A stretch of 64,000 nucleotides of DNA from UBA4416 sp943362175 (GTDB lineage: Bacteria; Bacteroidota; Bacteroidia; B-17B0; Aurantibacillaceae): the NCBI GenBank assembly GCA_943362175.1, contig CALRIU020000005.1, forward strand, positions 248,001-312,000. The letters are read 5' to 3'. Positions within the stretch are counted from its first letter, which is position 1, and each line of letters begins with the position of its first letter. Position numbers and translations under genes: made by a program. This document shows, piece by piece, positions 42,843-52,057 of this stretch. The notes beneath the pieces are model-generated. The model saw only the letters and a list, made by a program, of their open reading frames with translations. It was not told the DNA's origin and did no database searches.

Positions 42843-43340
42843 TTATTGAATCACGATTCTAAGATCATTCATTTCGTAGCCCTTTTTTATAGCGCGGATC
42901 ATGATGTCATGGAACAGTGCTTCATCCAGGGTGCCTGTACGGCTCATAATATAAAAGTAGAACTTTTGAGGATGGCCGATAACCACATAAGAATAATCAG
43001 GGGCGAGCTCTTCTACCAGGTACCCTGATGTGAAAGGCCACATAAATTGTACTTCCCATTCGGTGTTTTTATTTTCTATGTAGGGAAAGCCTTTTGCTTT
43101 CTTGTCCCTGGTTATTGTTTCTCCTTCTTTCACATACGTGATATAAATATCTACATCGCCGTTGTCTTTTAATTCAAAGGTCTCCGTCACGTTGTTCCAG
43201 TTCTTATCAAAACAGGTCGGAATGCTTGCAATCACATACCATTTACCTGAAAATTTATTAAGATCCAGGGTATCAGGCGGAATTTGCGCTCTTAATGTTA
43301 CCGATACAAAAAGAAATAAGATATATGCCATGTGTTTCAT
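42843..43340 (-). CDS. Bacterial lipocalin (Blc-like), secreted
   Basis: A 165-aa protein with a signal peptide (MKHMAYILFLFVSVTLRAQ; no lipobox Cys, unlike E. coli Blc). The lipocalin GxW motif is FSGKWYVIASIP near residue 31. NVTETFELKDNGDVDIYITY and VEELAPDYSYVVIGHPQKFYFYIMSRTGTLDE follow the Blc barrel pattern. Such proteins bind lipids or fatty acids in the periplasm. It lies downstream of the HerA-like ATPase gene (74 bases), perhaps co-transcribed, with no clear functional link. Confidence 0.88.
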   Translation of the reverse strand: MKHMAYILFLFVSVTLRAQIPPDTLDLNKFSGKWYVIASIPTCFDKNWNNVTETFELKDNGDVDIYITYVKEGETITRDKKAKGFPYIENKNTEWEVQFMWPFTSGYLVEELAPDYSYVVIGHPQKFYFYIMSRTGTLDEALFHDIMIRAIKKGYEMNDLRIVIQ

Positions 43341-43414
43341 AATGATAACACATGCAAACCGGATTCCCGTATGCTTTGACAGGATCTTTCAGGGCTGAGG
43401 AAAATATTCCCCCA

Positions 43415-44962
43415 TTAAAACCAGCCGCCTTTTTTCTTCCCGCCAAGTCCCAGCACTCCCAGAAGGCCACGCGTTACTTCTTTCATCACAGAGCGGCCCA
43501 CCTGCCGTACCATCGTATTTTCACTGATCTTCTCAAGGGTGCTTTTCTCCGGTTTTTCTGCTTTCTTGTCGGGTTTGCCCTCTTTTTCCGGAGCTTCTTC
43601 ATCCGCAGCCGTTTGCAGCTTCTTTTGCAGGATCTCAAAAGCACTTTCGCGGTCAATCACCTCATTGTATTTGGAAGCCAGGAAGCTCCTGGCAATCAGT
43701 TGCTCGCTCTCTTCGGGGCTCAGCACCCCTAAGCGGCTCATCGGCGCACGCAGGTGAACAGCCGCCAGGGGCGTTGGGATCCCTTTTTCGTTCAGCGCCG
43801 TTACCAGTGCCTGCCCGATGCCAAGGCTCGTAAGCACATCCGCTGTTTTATAAAAATCAGAAACCGGATAATTCTCCGCTGTTTTTTTGATGGCTTTGCG
43901 ATCCTTCTCCGTAAAGGCCCTCAGGGCATGCTGTACTTTCAAGCCCAGCTGCGCCAATACCGCTTCCGGAATGTCATAAGGGTTCTGTGTGCAGAAAAAC
44001 ACACCCACACCTTTACTGCGGATCAGCTTGATGATGGATTCTATCTGGTCGAGCAGGGCATCAGACGCTTCGTTGAAAATCAGGTGCGCCTCATCGATAA
44101 AAATACAAAGCTTCGGTTTTTCAAGATCGCCGGCTTCCGGAAAGGTCGCATAGATCTCGGCCAGGAGCGATAACATAAAGGTGGAGAATAATTTGGGCTT
44201 GTCCTGTATATCTACCAGGCGTATAATGGAAGCGATCCCTTTGCCATTGCTGTCAAGCCGTGTAAGGTCATTCACATCAAAGGAGCGCTCCCCGAAAAAC
44301 TGTTCCGCCCCCTGCGATTCCAGCTCGATCACGGCACGCAGGATGGTGCCTGCCGAAGCCGTGGAAATATTCCCGTAGTTCTTTTTGATCTCCTCCTTAC
44401 CTTCGTTGGTGGAAAACTGCAGCAGGCTCTTAAAATCCTTCAGATCCAGCAAAGGCAGTTTCTGATCGTCGGCATATTTAAAAAGAATGGCCACAATGCC
44501 GCTCTGCGTGGCATTAAGGTCCAGGATCTTCGAAAACAACACCGGCCCGAATTCGCTCACCGTAGCCCTCAGCTTCACGCCACCGGCTTTCGAGAGCGTC
44601 AGCAGCTCCGCACCGGTGCTTGCCGCGGCGTAAGGAATGCCGATGGCAGCGTGTCGCTCCTCGATTTTTGGGTTAGAAGTACCCGCCTGCGCCAGGCCAC
44701 TCAGGTCGCCTTTCAGATCCATCAGCAATACCGGGATTCCTTTGGCGCACATATTTTCGGCAATAACCTGCAGCGTCACGGTTTTTCCCGTTCCGGTAGC
44801 TCCTGCAATCAGGCCATGCCGGTTGAGGGTTTTAAGAGGCAGCTTCACCTGCGCCGCCGGATCGGGTGTGCCATCCAGTATTGCGGCCCCTAATACAATA
44901 TGATCTCCTGTGGTCTTATACCCTTCACTGATGCTTTGAATAAATGCCGCTTTATCTGCCAT
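43415..44962 (-). CDS. HerA-like ATPase (DUF853/YjgR family)
   Basis: A 515-aa cytoplasmic P-loop ATPase. The Walker A motif GATGTGKT is at 54-61, preceded by LKTLNRHGLIA. LLMDLKGDLSGLAQAG, KLCIFIDEAHLIFNEAS (Walker B) and GVGVFFCTQNPYDIPEAVLAQLG are signatures of the YjgR/DUF853 group of HerA-FtsK ATPases. The C-terminus contains a lysine/glutamate-rich linker and a glycine-rich end (GGKKKGGWF). Cellular role not established. No NurA nuclease gene is adjacent, so a HerA-NurA repair pair is not supported. Confidence 0.9.
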   Translation of the reverse strand: MADKAAFIQSISEGYKTTGDHIVLGAAILDGTPDPAAQVKLPLKTLNRHGLIAGATGTGKTVTLQVIAENMCAKGIPVLLMDLKGDLSGLAQAGTSNPKIEERHAAIGIPYAAASTGAELLTLSKAGGVKLRATVSEFGPVLFSKILDLNATQSGIVAILFKYADDQKLPLLDLKDFKSLLQFSTNEGKEEIKKNYGNISTASAGTILRAVIELESQGAEQFFGERSFDVNDLTRLDSNGKGIASIIRLVDIQDKPKLFSTFMLSLLAEIYATFPEAGDLEKPKLCIFIDEAHLIFNEASDALLDQIESIIKLIRSKGVGVFFCTQNPYDIPEAVLAQLGLKVQHALRAFTEKDRKAIKKTAENYPVSDFYKTADVLTSLGIGQALVTALNEKGIPTPLAAVHLRAPMSRLGVLSPEESEQLIARSFLASKYNEVIDRESAFEILQKKLQTAADEEAPEKEGKPDKKAEKPEKSTLEKISENTMVRQVGRSVMKEVTRGLLGVLGLGGKKKGGWF

Positions 44963-44984
44963 TGTTTTTTTTCCTAAAAATAAA

Positions 44985-45019
44985 AAAAGCCCCCCGAAAA
45001 TACCGGGAGGCTTTTAAAC
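44985..45019 (-). terminator. Rho-independent terminator of the 1544-aa cargo gene
   Basis: Read on the minus strand, AAAAGCCTCCCGG pairs with CGGGGGGCTTTTTTT around a short TATTTT loop. It begins about 14 bases after the cargo stop at 45033 and ends in a T-run. Confidence 0.8.
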
Positions 45020-45032
45020 AATTTACAGGTTT

Positions 45033-48000
45033 TTATTTACCACTGAGAAGAATGACATATCCCACTTTTTCATAGAATTTCTTCTTGTCATCTTTAAAGG
45101 TGATTTTATATACATACGTATCCTGTTTCACGATCTCACCGGAGTTGTTTTTGGCACCGTTCCAGAATTTATTGACATCATCCGTTTTGTAGATCATCTC
45201 ACCCCAACGATCGAAGATGTACAACTGGAAGGTAGAATAATCAACGCCTGTAGGAGGCAGGAAGATCTGGAAGGCATCATTCAGTCCGTCTCCGTTCGGC
45301 GTGAAGGCATTTGGCACATACAACACCACATCAGGATTAACCGTCACCTTTTTCACTGCCGTATCCTGGCATCCGTGCGGGCTTGTCGCAATGAGTGTTA
45401 CAAAGTACTCCCCTGAATTTGTAAACAGGTATACCGGGCTTTCATCAGAGCTTCCACCCAGGCCGGCAAAGTTCCAGGCATAGGTGTTGGTGCTCAGGTC
45501 AGACGTGAGGTTATTGAAAGTTACTTCGCCGTCCACTACCGTGGTTACATCCGGCGATGGGTTGAAGTCGGCCACCGGCACAGGATAAACCGTGATAGAG
45601 GTGTTAAGTGTCGAAGTTGTTGTACAACCGACGTTATCCGTATACGTTGTTGTTACGGTATAGCTTCCCGGAGTAGAGTAAGTGTGAGAAGGTGCAAATC
45701 CGCTTTCGTTAGTACTGTTATCACCGAAGTTCCATACGAGTGTTCCTGTATTCACCGTTGTTGGGTAGAACGATGTCACGAATGGATAATTACACCCATC
45801 AGGATCTGCTGTATTTAACACCACTATCGGTTTTGGATTCACAACGATAGAGATGCTGCTGGTTGCAGAGCATAAGTTCGGGATAAAAGGAACCGGGTTT
45901 GTGCTGTATGTCAGAACATGAGTTCCTGCACCTGCTGTAGCAGGATCAAAGCTGGTTCCGCTTACACCCGTTCCCGACCATGTGCCGCCGTTATTGGTTG
46001 CTAATGGATTAAGGTCAACAACCGGCTCATAGATACAGAAAGGCCCTGTGCCTGTTGTTGCAGGATCCACATAGTGCGTTACCTCTACGGTTTCTGTTGC
46101 AATCGCCGTACAAGGCCCGTTTACCAGGGTGTAAGTAATCACATTCTGTCCCACAATGCTGGATGAAGGAGAGAAGTCGCCGCTTGCCGTGATGGAGGTT
46201 CCTGTTGTGGAAGTTCCCCATGTACCGCCTGCCTGGCTTACCGTCATGGTTTGCGTGGCAAAATTGTCGCAGTATGGTCCTGCAGGAGTAATTGTCGGCT
46301 GAATAATAGAGCTTACAGACACCGTAATAGAGCTGCTCGAAGGACATAAAGAGGCCGTTGGGCTTGATTGCGTGCTATAGGTTAAGGTGTGTGTGCCTAC
46401 ACCTGCCACATTCGGATCGAAGTTCCCACCAACGATACCAGTGCCTGTCCATGTACCGGTAGGACTTGCCGTCGTAGGCAGTGGAAGTACCGGATTGGTA
46501 TTACACTGAGGGTTCAGAGAAGAGGTAATGGATGAAGGAATGTACTGCTCGATGGAAACACTTGACGTTCCCATCGCCGAGCAGGTTCCGGCTCCAACCA
46601 TATAGGTGTAAGTGTTGCTGCCGATAGCTGCAGCAGCAGGCGTTAAGATACCCGCTGCGCTGATGCCTGTACCGGTCCATACACCACCTGCAGGAGTTAC
46701 CGTCATGGTAACCGGAGCTGCATTTGTACAGTATGGTCCAACAGGCGTAATTGTAGGAGTCAATGGGTTGATGACGGTCACTGTAGCCGCTTGTGTCTGA
46801 GCACAGTTGGTCTGGCCGATCGGGTTAACAGTTACGGAATAAACAGTAGTCGTTAACGGGTTCACATAAGTTGTATATGTGTTGGTAGGATTTAAGTTGG
46901 TTGTAGGCGTCCAGCTGTAGGTAAACAAAGATGGGTTCTGACCGCCACAGTTCAGGAAACGTGTATTTGGCCTGTTAGTACTGGTCGTAGCGAAAGCCGT
47001 TGATCCGCACATAACCTGTGTATCGCTATATGCATAAATACACCTTACATTTGGAGTGGCTGTTAACATCTGGAATGGATTGGAAGTATAGCTGATACCG
47101 CTATTTAAGGTATAGCAAACATCCACTAAGATATTGGAAACGCCATCCCAATCGTAGGCCGTCGCAAATGGATGGTTGTTCCATCCTGTAACAGGTGTAT
47201 AGCTGGCAACATTATAAACCTGAACTAAGCCTACATTATCAAACGAGCTTGTTAAGACACTTGCCGTTGTACATTTTATTTTGATGGTCAGCCCTGGTAA
47301 GCTTCCTCCGGAATATTGCAGGTATCCCGATGGGATGGAAGCGATCAGGAAGGATAATGAAGATATCTTACCAGGTTGAATACCTGCCGCCAATAATTCG
47401 GCTGCCGTATACAACATCTGATGTCTGGCATTCTTATACCAGTTGCCATATAGCGAAGGCCATCCTAAAGAGGCGTTTTGTGCTGTTCCGGTTCCTACAT
47501 CAATCTGATTTGGTGAGGTACATCCACCGGTGGTGGACAATCCGCAGGTTGCAGCAACGTTGGTCCCGAAGTTAACGGTTAGTGCCGTGCCTGTGTTCAC
47601 ACAGATCGTTGGAGACGTTGGTGTGAGCGTGTAGTTAAACGTAAACGGGGTTACCGTAAAGGTCGTATTGTACATACACTGGCCATCGAACACATTAGCT
47701 GTGTAAGTCCCGATTGATAAGCCGCTCACGCTGTCTTTTATCGCAGTGGTGTTAGGAAGTAAGGAAGAGTAGCCGCCCGGACCGGTTACGGTGTAGCTAT
47801 AGACCGGAGACGCCGATGTTTGCAGGTTTACAACTGCATAAGAGTTGTTGTTACCAGGGCAAATGCTCTTGATGTTGCTCACATAGATGCTTCCGCCCGG
47901 AATCTGGTTCAAGGTATATTTGATCGAATCTTTACAGCCGCTTGCTGTTGTATAGCAAAGGAAGTATTGCGCCCCGTTCACCGGGTTATTGATTGTTAAG

Positions 48001-49667
48001 GTTGGTGTTGTGGCGCCGGCGATAAGCCCCAGCGGGTTGGCCGTGTACCACTTGTAGTTCGAGCCGCCGGGTTTATTAATCCAGGCTGTTGTACCACAAT
48101 AATTGGAATTGAGGCTGTAGAACATAGGGGGAGAAATGCCCACGGCGACGGTAGCCGTTGCAGAGCCGCATTGGGGCGATGAAACAATGACGCTATATGT
48201 TCCGGGTGAGAGTCCCGTGGCCGTGGCGGAGTTTGTGCCGACCGGCGCACCACTACTATTCAGCCATTGGTAAGAATACCCGAGGCTACTTCCTGTAGAG
48301 CTGACGTAAGCTGTACCACTGGTTCCGTTCTGGCAGGAAGGCGTGGAGCCAACACCTGTAACAGAAATTGTTGTCACAGAGATGGTTGTTGTAAAGACAC
48401 TGGAACAGCCATTGGGAGCTGTTACATTACAGGTAAAAATCTGCCCGGCTGAAACAGGGCTGATCGTTGCCGTGCCGGTATTACCACCGTTGGCAACCGA
48501 CACCGGACCCGAAGGGCCTGTCCACTGGTAAGTAGAATATCCGGCAGGAGCCGTTAATACAGAGGTATTGGAACCGGCACAGAAGCTGGCTACTGCACCA
48601 CCCTGGCTACATTGGGCGTCTACATAAGCATAACCCCAGTGACCACTTTGCGAGCATCCGCCAACATAAAACTCAACGTTCACGGAAGTAATGGCCGGAT
48701 AATTGGAAAAGTCGAAGGCAAATGTTTGCCATGGACGGTATAAAGCATCATAAGTGATGGAAGACTGTTTCCATAAAGGATCGTAAACAGGGCTGGTTGG
48801 AACAGTTACCTGAGGACTGCAGGTGATGGTATATTGAGAGCAGCCCGGTACCAATGTTCCGTTCTGATCGGTTACACGCACCGAGAAATAAGGTTGCTCA
48901 TAAGGCTGGTGACCGCCATTCTCCAAAACCAATGCATAAGAGACAGAAAAGTTTTTATTGTTTGGGTTCAGGGCCATCAGATAATTCAATTTGGCAGCCC
49001 TGTAGTTTGCAACAGCTCCGTTTAAGCGCACAGATGCAGGACCTCCGCTTGGGTTTACAAGAGGAATTTCGGAAACTGTCTGAGTACCGATTACCCGGCA
49101 GGCAATAGAATCCCAACCAACGCAGTTCGGGTAAAGGTTATTGGTTGCCGGTGTTGTCATCACCGTATGGTAGTTGGTAAGGTTTGTTAAGCCGACGTTG
49201 TTTCCGGCACCGTTCATAATGGTACCAGCGGTGGGATTGTAAGTAGGATAAGCTGCCGAAGTAGCGCCTGTTGAAACGGTGCCGTAGCTGCCGGTCCAGT
49301 TGGCAAAAGTATATTGCTCGAAGCCTGCGTTAGGGCAGTATTGGTTCTGAGGAGTATTTGGGCCGGGAATAGGGGCAGGAGCTCCGGGGCGCCCGGCCTG
49401 TGTACTTCCATTTAAATAAATGGTTCCCAGGTTCTGAATTCCAAGCGTTGCACCGTTTGAACTATGGCTATGCCCATGATTATGTAGGTATTCGCTATGC
49501 GCAGCATTCACAAACCTTTCGACATCAGCGGCAGGAACACCTTTCTGTGCAGCATCCTGATATGCTGCCTTTATATCAAACCCATCCGGCAACTGAGCCA
49601 TTGCCAGGCCGGTGGAAAAAACCGAGAACGTTAAAAGTAAGTATTTGCGGAGATTCATAGTTTTCAT
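45033..49667 (-). CDS. Giant T9SS type B cargo with His-rich N-terminal segment, Ig-like repeats, PKD domains and gliding-motility C-terminal domain
   Basis: A 1544-aa secreted protein. I chose the ATG at 49667 because a TAACTTTG promoter box covers the longer start at 49688; the ATG at 49658 is also possible. A signal peptide ends near GLAMAQ. Soon after comes a histidine cluster (EYLHNHGHSHSS). A domain of about 250 residues follows (CPNAGFEQYTFANWTGSYG, SVRLNGAVANYRAAKLNY, VNVEFYVGGCSQSGHWGYAYVDAQC), looking like a choice-of-anchor or carbohydrate-binding jelly roll. Several Ig-like modules come next, including four related repeats (about residues 965-1280), then two PKD modules (VWNFGDNSTNESG, YAWNFAGLGG). 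The type B sorting domain ends it (VPNAFTPNGDGLNDAF, FDRWGEMIYK, VGYVILLSGK). No PorP gene is adjacent. A terminator follows. Function unknown. Confidence 0.92.
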   Translation of the reverse strand: MKTMNLRKYLLLTFSVFSTGLAMAQLPDGFDIKAAYQDAAQKGVPAADVERFVNAAHSEYLHNHGHSHSSNGATLGIQNLGTIYLNGSTQAGRPGAPAPIPGPNTPQNQYCPNAGFEQYTFANWTGSYGTVSTGATSAAYPTYNPTAGTIMNGAGNNVGLTNLTNYHTVMTTPATNNLYPNCVGWDSIACRVIGTQTVSEIPLVNPSGGPASVRLNGAVANYRAAKLNYLMALNPNNKNFSVSYALVLENGGHQPYEQPYFSVRVTDQNGTLVPGCSQYTITCSPQVTVPTSPVYDPLWKQSSITYDALYRPWQTFAFDFSNYPAITSVNVEFYVGGCSQSGHWGYAYVDAQCSQGGAVASFCAGSNTSVLTAPAGYSTYQWTGPSGPVSVANGGNTGTATISPVSAGQIFTCNVTAPNGCSSVFTTTISVTTISVTGVGSTPSCQNGTSGTAYVSSTGSSLGYSYQWLNSSGAPVGTNSATATGLSPGTYSVIVSSPQCGSATATVAVGISPPMFYSLNSNYCGTTAWINKPGGSNYKWYTANPLGLIAGATTPTLTINNPVNGAQYFLCYTTASGCKDSIKYTLNQIPGGSIYVSNIKSICPGNNNSYAVVNLQTSASPVYSYTVTGPGGYSSLLPNTTAIKDSVSGLSIGTYTANVFDGQCMYNTTFTVTPFTFNYTLTPTSPTICVNTGTALTVNFGTNVAATCGLSTTGGCTSPNQIDVGTGTAQNASLGWPSLYGNWYKNARHQMLYTAAELLAAGIQPGKISSLSFLIASIPSGYLQYSGGSLPGLTIKIKCTTASVLTSSFDNVGLVQVYNVASYTPVTGWNNHPFATAYDWDGVSNILVDVCYTLNSGISYTSNPFQMLTATPNVRCIYAYSDTQVMCGSTAFATTSTNRPNTRFLNCGGQNPSLFTYSWTPTTNLNPTNTYTTYVNPLTTTVYSVTVNPIGQTNCAQTQAATVTVINPLTPTITPVGPYCTNAAPVTMTVTPAGGVWTGTGISAAGILTPAAAAIGSNTYTYMVGAGTCSAMGTSSVSIEQYIPSSITSSLNPQCNTNPVLPLPTTASPTGTWTGTGIVGGNFDPNVAGVGTHTLTYSTQSSPTASLCPSSSSITVSVSSIIQPTITPAGPYCDNFATQTMTVSQAGGTWGTSTTGTSITASGDFSPSSSIVGQNVITYTLVNGPCTAIATETVEVTHYVDPATTGTGPFCIYEPVVDLNPLATNNGGTWSGTGVSGTSFDPATAGAGTHVLTYSTNPVPFIPNLCSATSSISIVVNPKPIVVLNTADPDGCNYPFVTSFYPTTVNTGTLVWNFGDNSTNESGFAPSHTYSTPGSYTVTTTYTDNVGCTTTSTLNTSITVYPVPVADFNPSPDVTTVVDGEVTFNNLTSDLSTNTYAWNFAGLGGSSDESPVYLFTNSGEYFVTLIATSPHGCQDTAVKKVTVNPDVVLYVPNAFTPNGDGLNDAFQIFLPPTGVDYSTFQLYIFDRWGEMIYKTDDVNKFWNGAKNNSGEIVKQDTYVYKITFKDDKKKFYEKVGYVILLSGK
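45825..46765 (-). repeat. Four tandem Ig-like repeats within the giant cargo
   Basis: Units of roughly 75-85 codons recur with a GPYC/NPQC/GPFC Cys motif, a GGxWTGTGI-like strand (GGVWTGTGI, TGTWTGTGI, GGTWGTS, GGTWSGTGV) and a GxxTYTY/HTLTYST-like closing strand. DNA-level divergence is high, so this is domain duplication. The module probably forms a long extracellular stalk. Confidence 0.7.
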
Positions 49668-49685
49668 GCTAAATAATTTGTAACC

Positions 49686-49693
49686 CAAAGTTA
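49686..49693 (-). promoter_or_regulatory. -7 promoter element TAACTTTG for the giant cargo gene
   Basis: An exact match on the minus strand to TAnnTTTG, 18 bases before the ATG at 49667. It argues against the in-frame start at 49688. A -33 TTTG is not evident. Confidence 0.5.
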
Positions 49694-49768
49694 AGGCATA
49701 ATCAGATAATGATTACGCCTATTTACTCGTTAAAAAGGCAGTTCTACTAATTATATAGCCAAAAAACG

Positions 49769-50293
49769 TTAGGAACCCAATAATGGCGGCTCCATGACGT
49801 GTCCACAGGCTGTGCATGTACGGAGTTTTTCGGAGGAATAAAACGTTTTAAATGTTTGCTGAAATTGCGTGGTAATATCTTTAAGATCGAAGTATTCTTC
49901 GTACAATTTATGGTTGCATTTTTCACAGAACCATAACAATCCGTCTTTTTCCCCGGGGCGCCGCTTTCGCTCCATCACCAGGCCGATGGTGTCTTTGAAG
50001 CGCTTTGGATTATGGGGTACCCTCGGTGGGAGCAGAAAAATATCGCCTTCCCGGATATCTACCTCCACGGCTTTTCCGTCCTCCTGGATCTGTACCTTGA
50101 TATCGCCCTGGAGCTGGTAAAAGAACTCTTCGCTTTCATTGAAATGGTAATCCTTCCGGGCATTGGGGCCTCCTACAACCATTACGATGAACTCGGCATC
50201 CTTGTATACCACCTTATTGTTAATGGGCGGTTTCAGGGACTCACGGTTCTCGTCGATCCATTTTTTGAAATTGAAAGGCCTTGTGACGCTCAT
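49769..50293 (-). CDS. nbaC: 3-hydroxyanthranilate 3,4-dioxygenase
   Basis: A 174-aa cupin dioxygenase that opens the ring of 3-hydroxyanthranilate in the kynurenine/quinolinate pathway. The iron ligands are visible: His50 and Glu56 in DYHFNESEEFFYQ, and His94 in VPHNPKRF. The bacterial C-terminal rubredoxin-like iron site is complete (Cys123, Cys126 in CEKC; Cys160, Cys163 in CTAC). Length matches bacterial enzymes. The other kynurenine genes are not in view. The enoyl-CoA hydratase gene lies 98 bases upstream on the same strand. Confidence 0.96.
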   Translation of the reverse strand: MSVTRPFNFKKWIDENRESLKPPINNKVVYKDAEFIVMVVGGPNARKDYHFNESEEFFYQLQGDIKVQIQEDGKAVEVDIREGDIFLLPPRVPHNPKRFKDTIGLVMERKRRPGEKDGLLWFCEKCNHKLYEEYFDLKDITTQFQQTFKTFYSSEKLRTCTACGHVMEPPLLGS

Positions 50294-50391
50294 GGTTAAT
50301 ACATTGGTTGCAATTTTAGACTTAGAACGCTGCTCGTTCTTAAAAAGTTACAATTTAGCCCGGAAATTTTTCCGAAAACAATGAACCGGAA

Positions 50392-51174
50392 TTAATTCCC
50401 CGGAAACTCTGCCTTTCTTTTTTCCAGGAAAGCAGCCACTCCTTCTTTGAAATCGGCTGTGGCGAAGCTTTTTCCGAATTCTTCGATTTCCACTTCATAG
50501 CCGTTGAGCTTGTTGTTATAGCCGGCGTTGATCACTTTAATGGCTGTTTTTACCGCTACCGGCGATTTGGAAACGATTTTGGAGGCAATGTCGAAGCATT
50601 TGGCCAGTAACTCGTCCTGGGTGGTCACGTAGTTGGCAAGGCCCCATTTGTAGGCATCTTCGGCGCCAAGCATATCGGCCGTGACGATCATTTCAAAGGC
50701 TTTTCCTTTACCTACCAGCTGCGCCAGGCGCTGTGTACCGCCGTAGCCGGGAATTACACCCAGGCTTACTTCCGGTAAGCCCATTTTGGCGTTTGAGCTT
50801 GCCACACGGATGTGGCAGGCCATTGCCAGCTCCAGGCCACCACCAAGGGCAAAGCCGTTAACAGCGGCAATTACCGGCTTGGAGTAGTTCTCAATAAAAT
50901 TAAAGATCTTGAAATGACCCAAAGAGCTGAGCTGTTTTCCTTCTTCTACCGAATAATTTGAAAATTCGGCGATGTCGGCACCGGCTACAAAGGCTTTCTG
51001 GCCTGAACCCGTGATGATAAGCGCCCGGATGCTTTTATCATTTTCGGCATCCACCAGGAGCTCATGAAGTTCTTCGATGGTTTGTTTGTTCAGCGCATTT
51101 AATTTATCGGGACGATTGATCGTAATAACCAATACATTATTTTTAATCTCGGTGAGGATATTTTCAAGTGCCAT
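50392..51174 (-). CDS. Enoyl-CoA hydratase/isomerase family protein
   Basis: A 260-aa crotonase-fold enzyme. The ATG at 51174 (MALENILTEIKNN) gives the usual length; an ATG four codons upstream is also possible. Motifs: KAFVAGADIAEFSN (oxyanion hole), VNGFALGGGLELAMACHIRVAS (second oxyanion Gly) and AKMGLPEVSLGVIPGYGGTQRLAQLVG with both catalytic glutamates of enoyl-CoA hydratases apparently in place. The C-terminus EGVAAFLEKRKAEFPGN is characteristic. Likely 3-hydroxyacyl-CoA forming in fatty-acid or amino-acid degradation. Confidence 0.93.
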   Translation of the reverse strand: MALENILTEIKNNVLVITINRPDKLNALNKQTIEELHELLVDAENDKSIRALIITGSGQKAFVAGADIAEFSNYSVEEGKQLSSLGHFKIFNFIENYSKPVIAAVNGFALGGGLELAMACHIRVASSNAKMGLPEVSLGVIPGYGGTQRLAQLVGKGKAFEMIVTADMLGAEDAYKWGLANYVTTQDELLAKCFDIASKIVSKSPVAVKTAIKVINAGYNNKLNGYEVEIEEFGKSFATADFKEGVAAFLEKRKAEFPGN

Positions 51175-51337
51175 TTCAGTGATCATGAGTTTGTGTTTTG
51201 ACTGTGATTATATAAATACTATAAACTTGCTTTCTGCCAATTTATTGCAAGCAAATATAACGGGATATCAATTACTAAGCCAAAAAGTTATTAACCTGTT
51301 TTTTGATTTCACCCTGTTTAGACGAACCAATCATTCT

Positions 51338-51345
51338 TATCTTTG
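51338..51345 (+). promoter_or_regulatory. -7 promoter element TATCTTTG just before the alpha/beta hydrolase ATG
   Basis: An exact TAnnTTTG match only 5 bases before the ATG at 51351. TGTTTA at 51315-51320 could be a degenerate -33 element, with 17 bases between. If used, transcription would start at or near the start codon, giving a leaderless mRNA. Confidence 0.4.
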
Positions 51346-51350
51346 TATGC

Positions 51351-52001
51351 ATGATTATCTATGCTATACCGGGTTTCGGCACAACGGCTCAATTATTCTC
51401 CAACCTGAATATCCGGGGCGCAGAGCTGGTTGTATTGGATTGGCCACTCGCGGAAGCAGATGATACGATGCAGTCTTACGCCCGGAAGTTTCTGCCGCAA
51501 ATTGATACTACCAGGCCCTTTTGCCTGTTGGGTGTTTCCTTTGGTGGCATGTTGTGCGGCGAGCTTAGCAGAATAATCAAACCGCTGAAGACCTTTTTAA
51601 TTTCCAGCAGCAAATTCAGGAAGGAGTTGCCCTGGTTCATCCGGATGTTCAAACATGTTCCTGTCTACAAATACGTGAGTGAGAGCAGGCATCGCAGGCT
51701 CGCGTACCACGGGCGCTGGATGATCGGCTTCGGAAAGGCCTATATGCCGGAGTTTATGGCCATGGTGCAGAGCATGAACGACCATTACTTCCGGCACTGC
51801 ATTCACATCATCGTCAACTGGGACAGAAACGATCCTCCTCAAAATGCTTTACATATTCATGGTTCGGGCGACCGGCTTATCCTCTATGGCGGTGTAAAAC
51901 CTCATCGCACTATCAAAGGCGGTACACATGCCATGGTGGTGTTCAGAGCCGATGAGATCAGCCCTCTCATTGAAGACGAACTTGGGAAATTACAATATTA
52001 A
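51351..52001 (+). CDS. Small alpha/beta hydrolase
   Basis: A 216-aa cytoplasmic hydrolase. The ATG at 51351 begins right at the first beta strand (MIIYAIPGFGTTAQLF), as expected for this family; an earlier in-frame ATG at 51303 would add residues unlike the family. The nucleophile elbow is GVSFGGM with Ser63. HIHGSGDRLI holds the probable acid Asp, and the catalytic His lies in KGGTHAMVV near the C-terminus. The PGFGT/GVSFGG/GGTHAMV set resembles uncharacterised Bacteroidota hydrolases of about 220 aa. Substrate unknown. Confidence 0.82.
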   Translation: MIIYAIPGFGTTAQLFSNLNIRGAELVVLDWPLAEADDTMQSYARKFLPQIDTTRPFCLLGVSFGGMLCGELSRIIKPLKTFLISSSKFRKELPWFIRMFKHVPVYKYVSESRHRRLAYHGRWMIGFGKAYMPEFMAMVQSMNDHYFRHCIHIIVNWDRNDPPQNALHIHGSGDRLILYGGVKPHRTIKGGTHAMVVFRADEISPLIEDELGKLQY

Positions 52002-52057
52002 GAGCGCCGTCATGCCCGGTCAGGTTCAGGGTGATTCTTTCCGGAGCTTATCTTTGA

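Noticed and set aside
43415..44962. HerA-NurA DNA repair or anti-phage (HerA-containing defence) system
   Set aside because: The ATPase belongs to the DUF853/YjgR branch and no nuclease, SIR2 or DUF4297 gene is adjacent.
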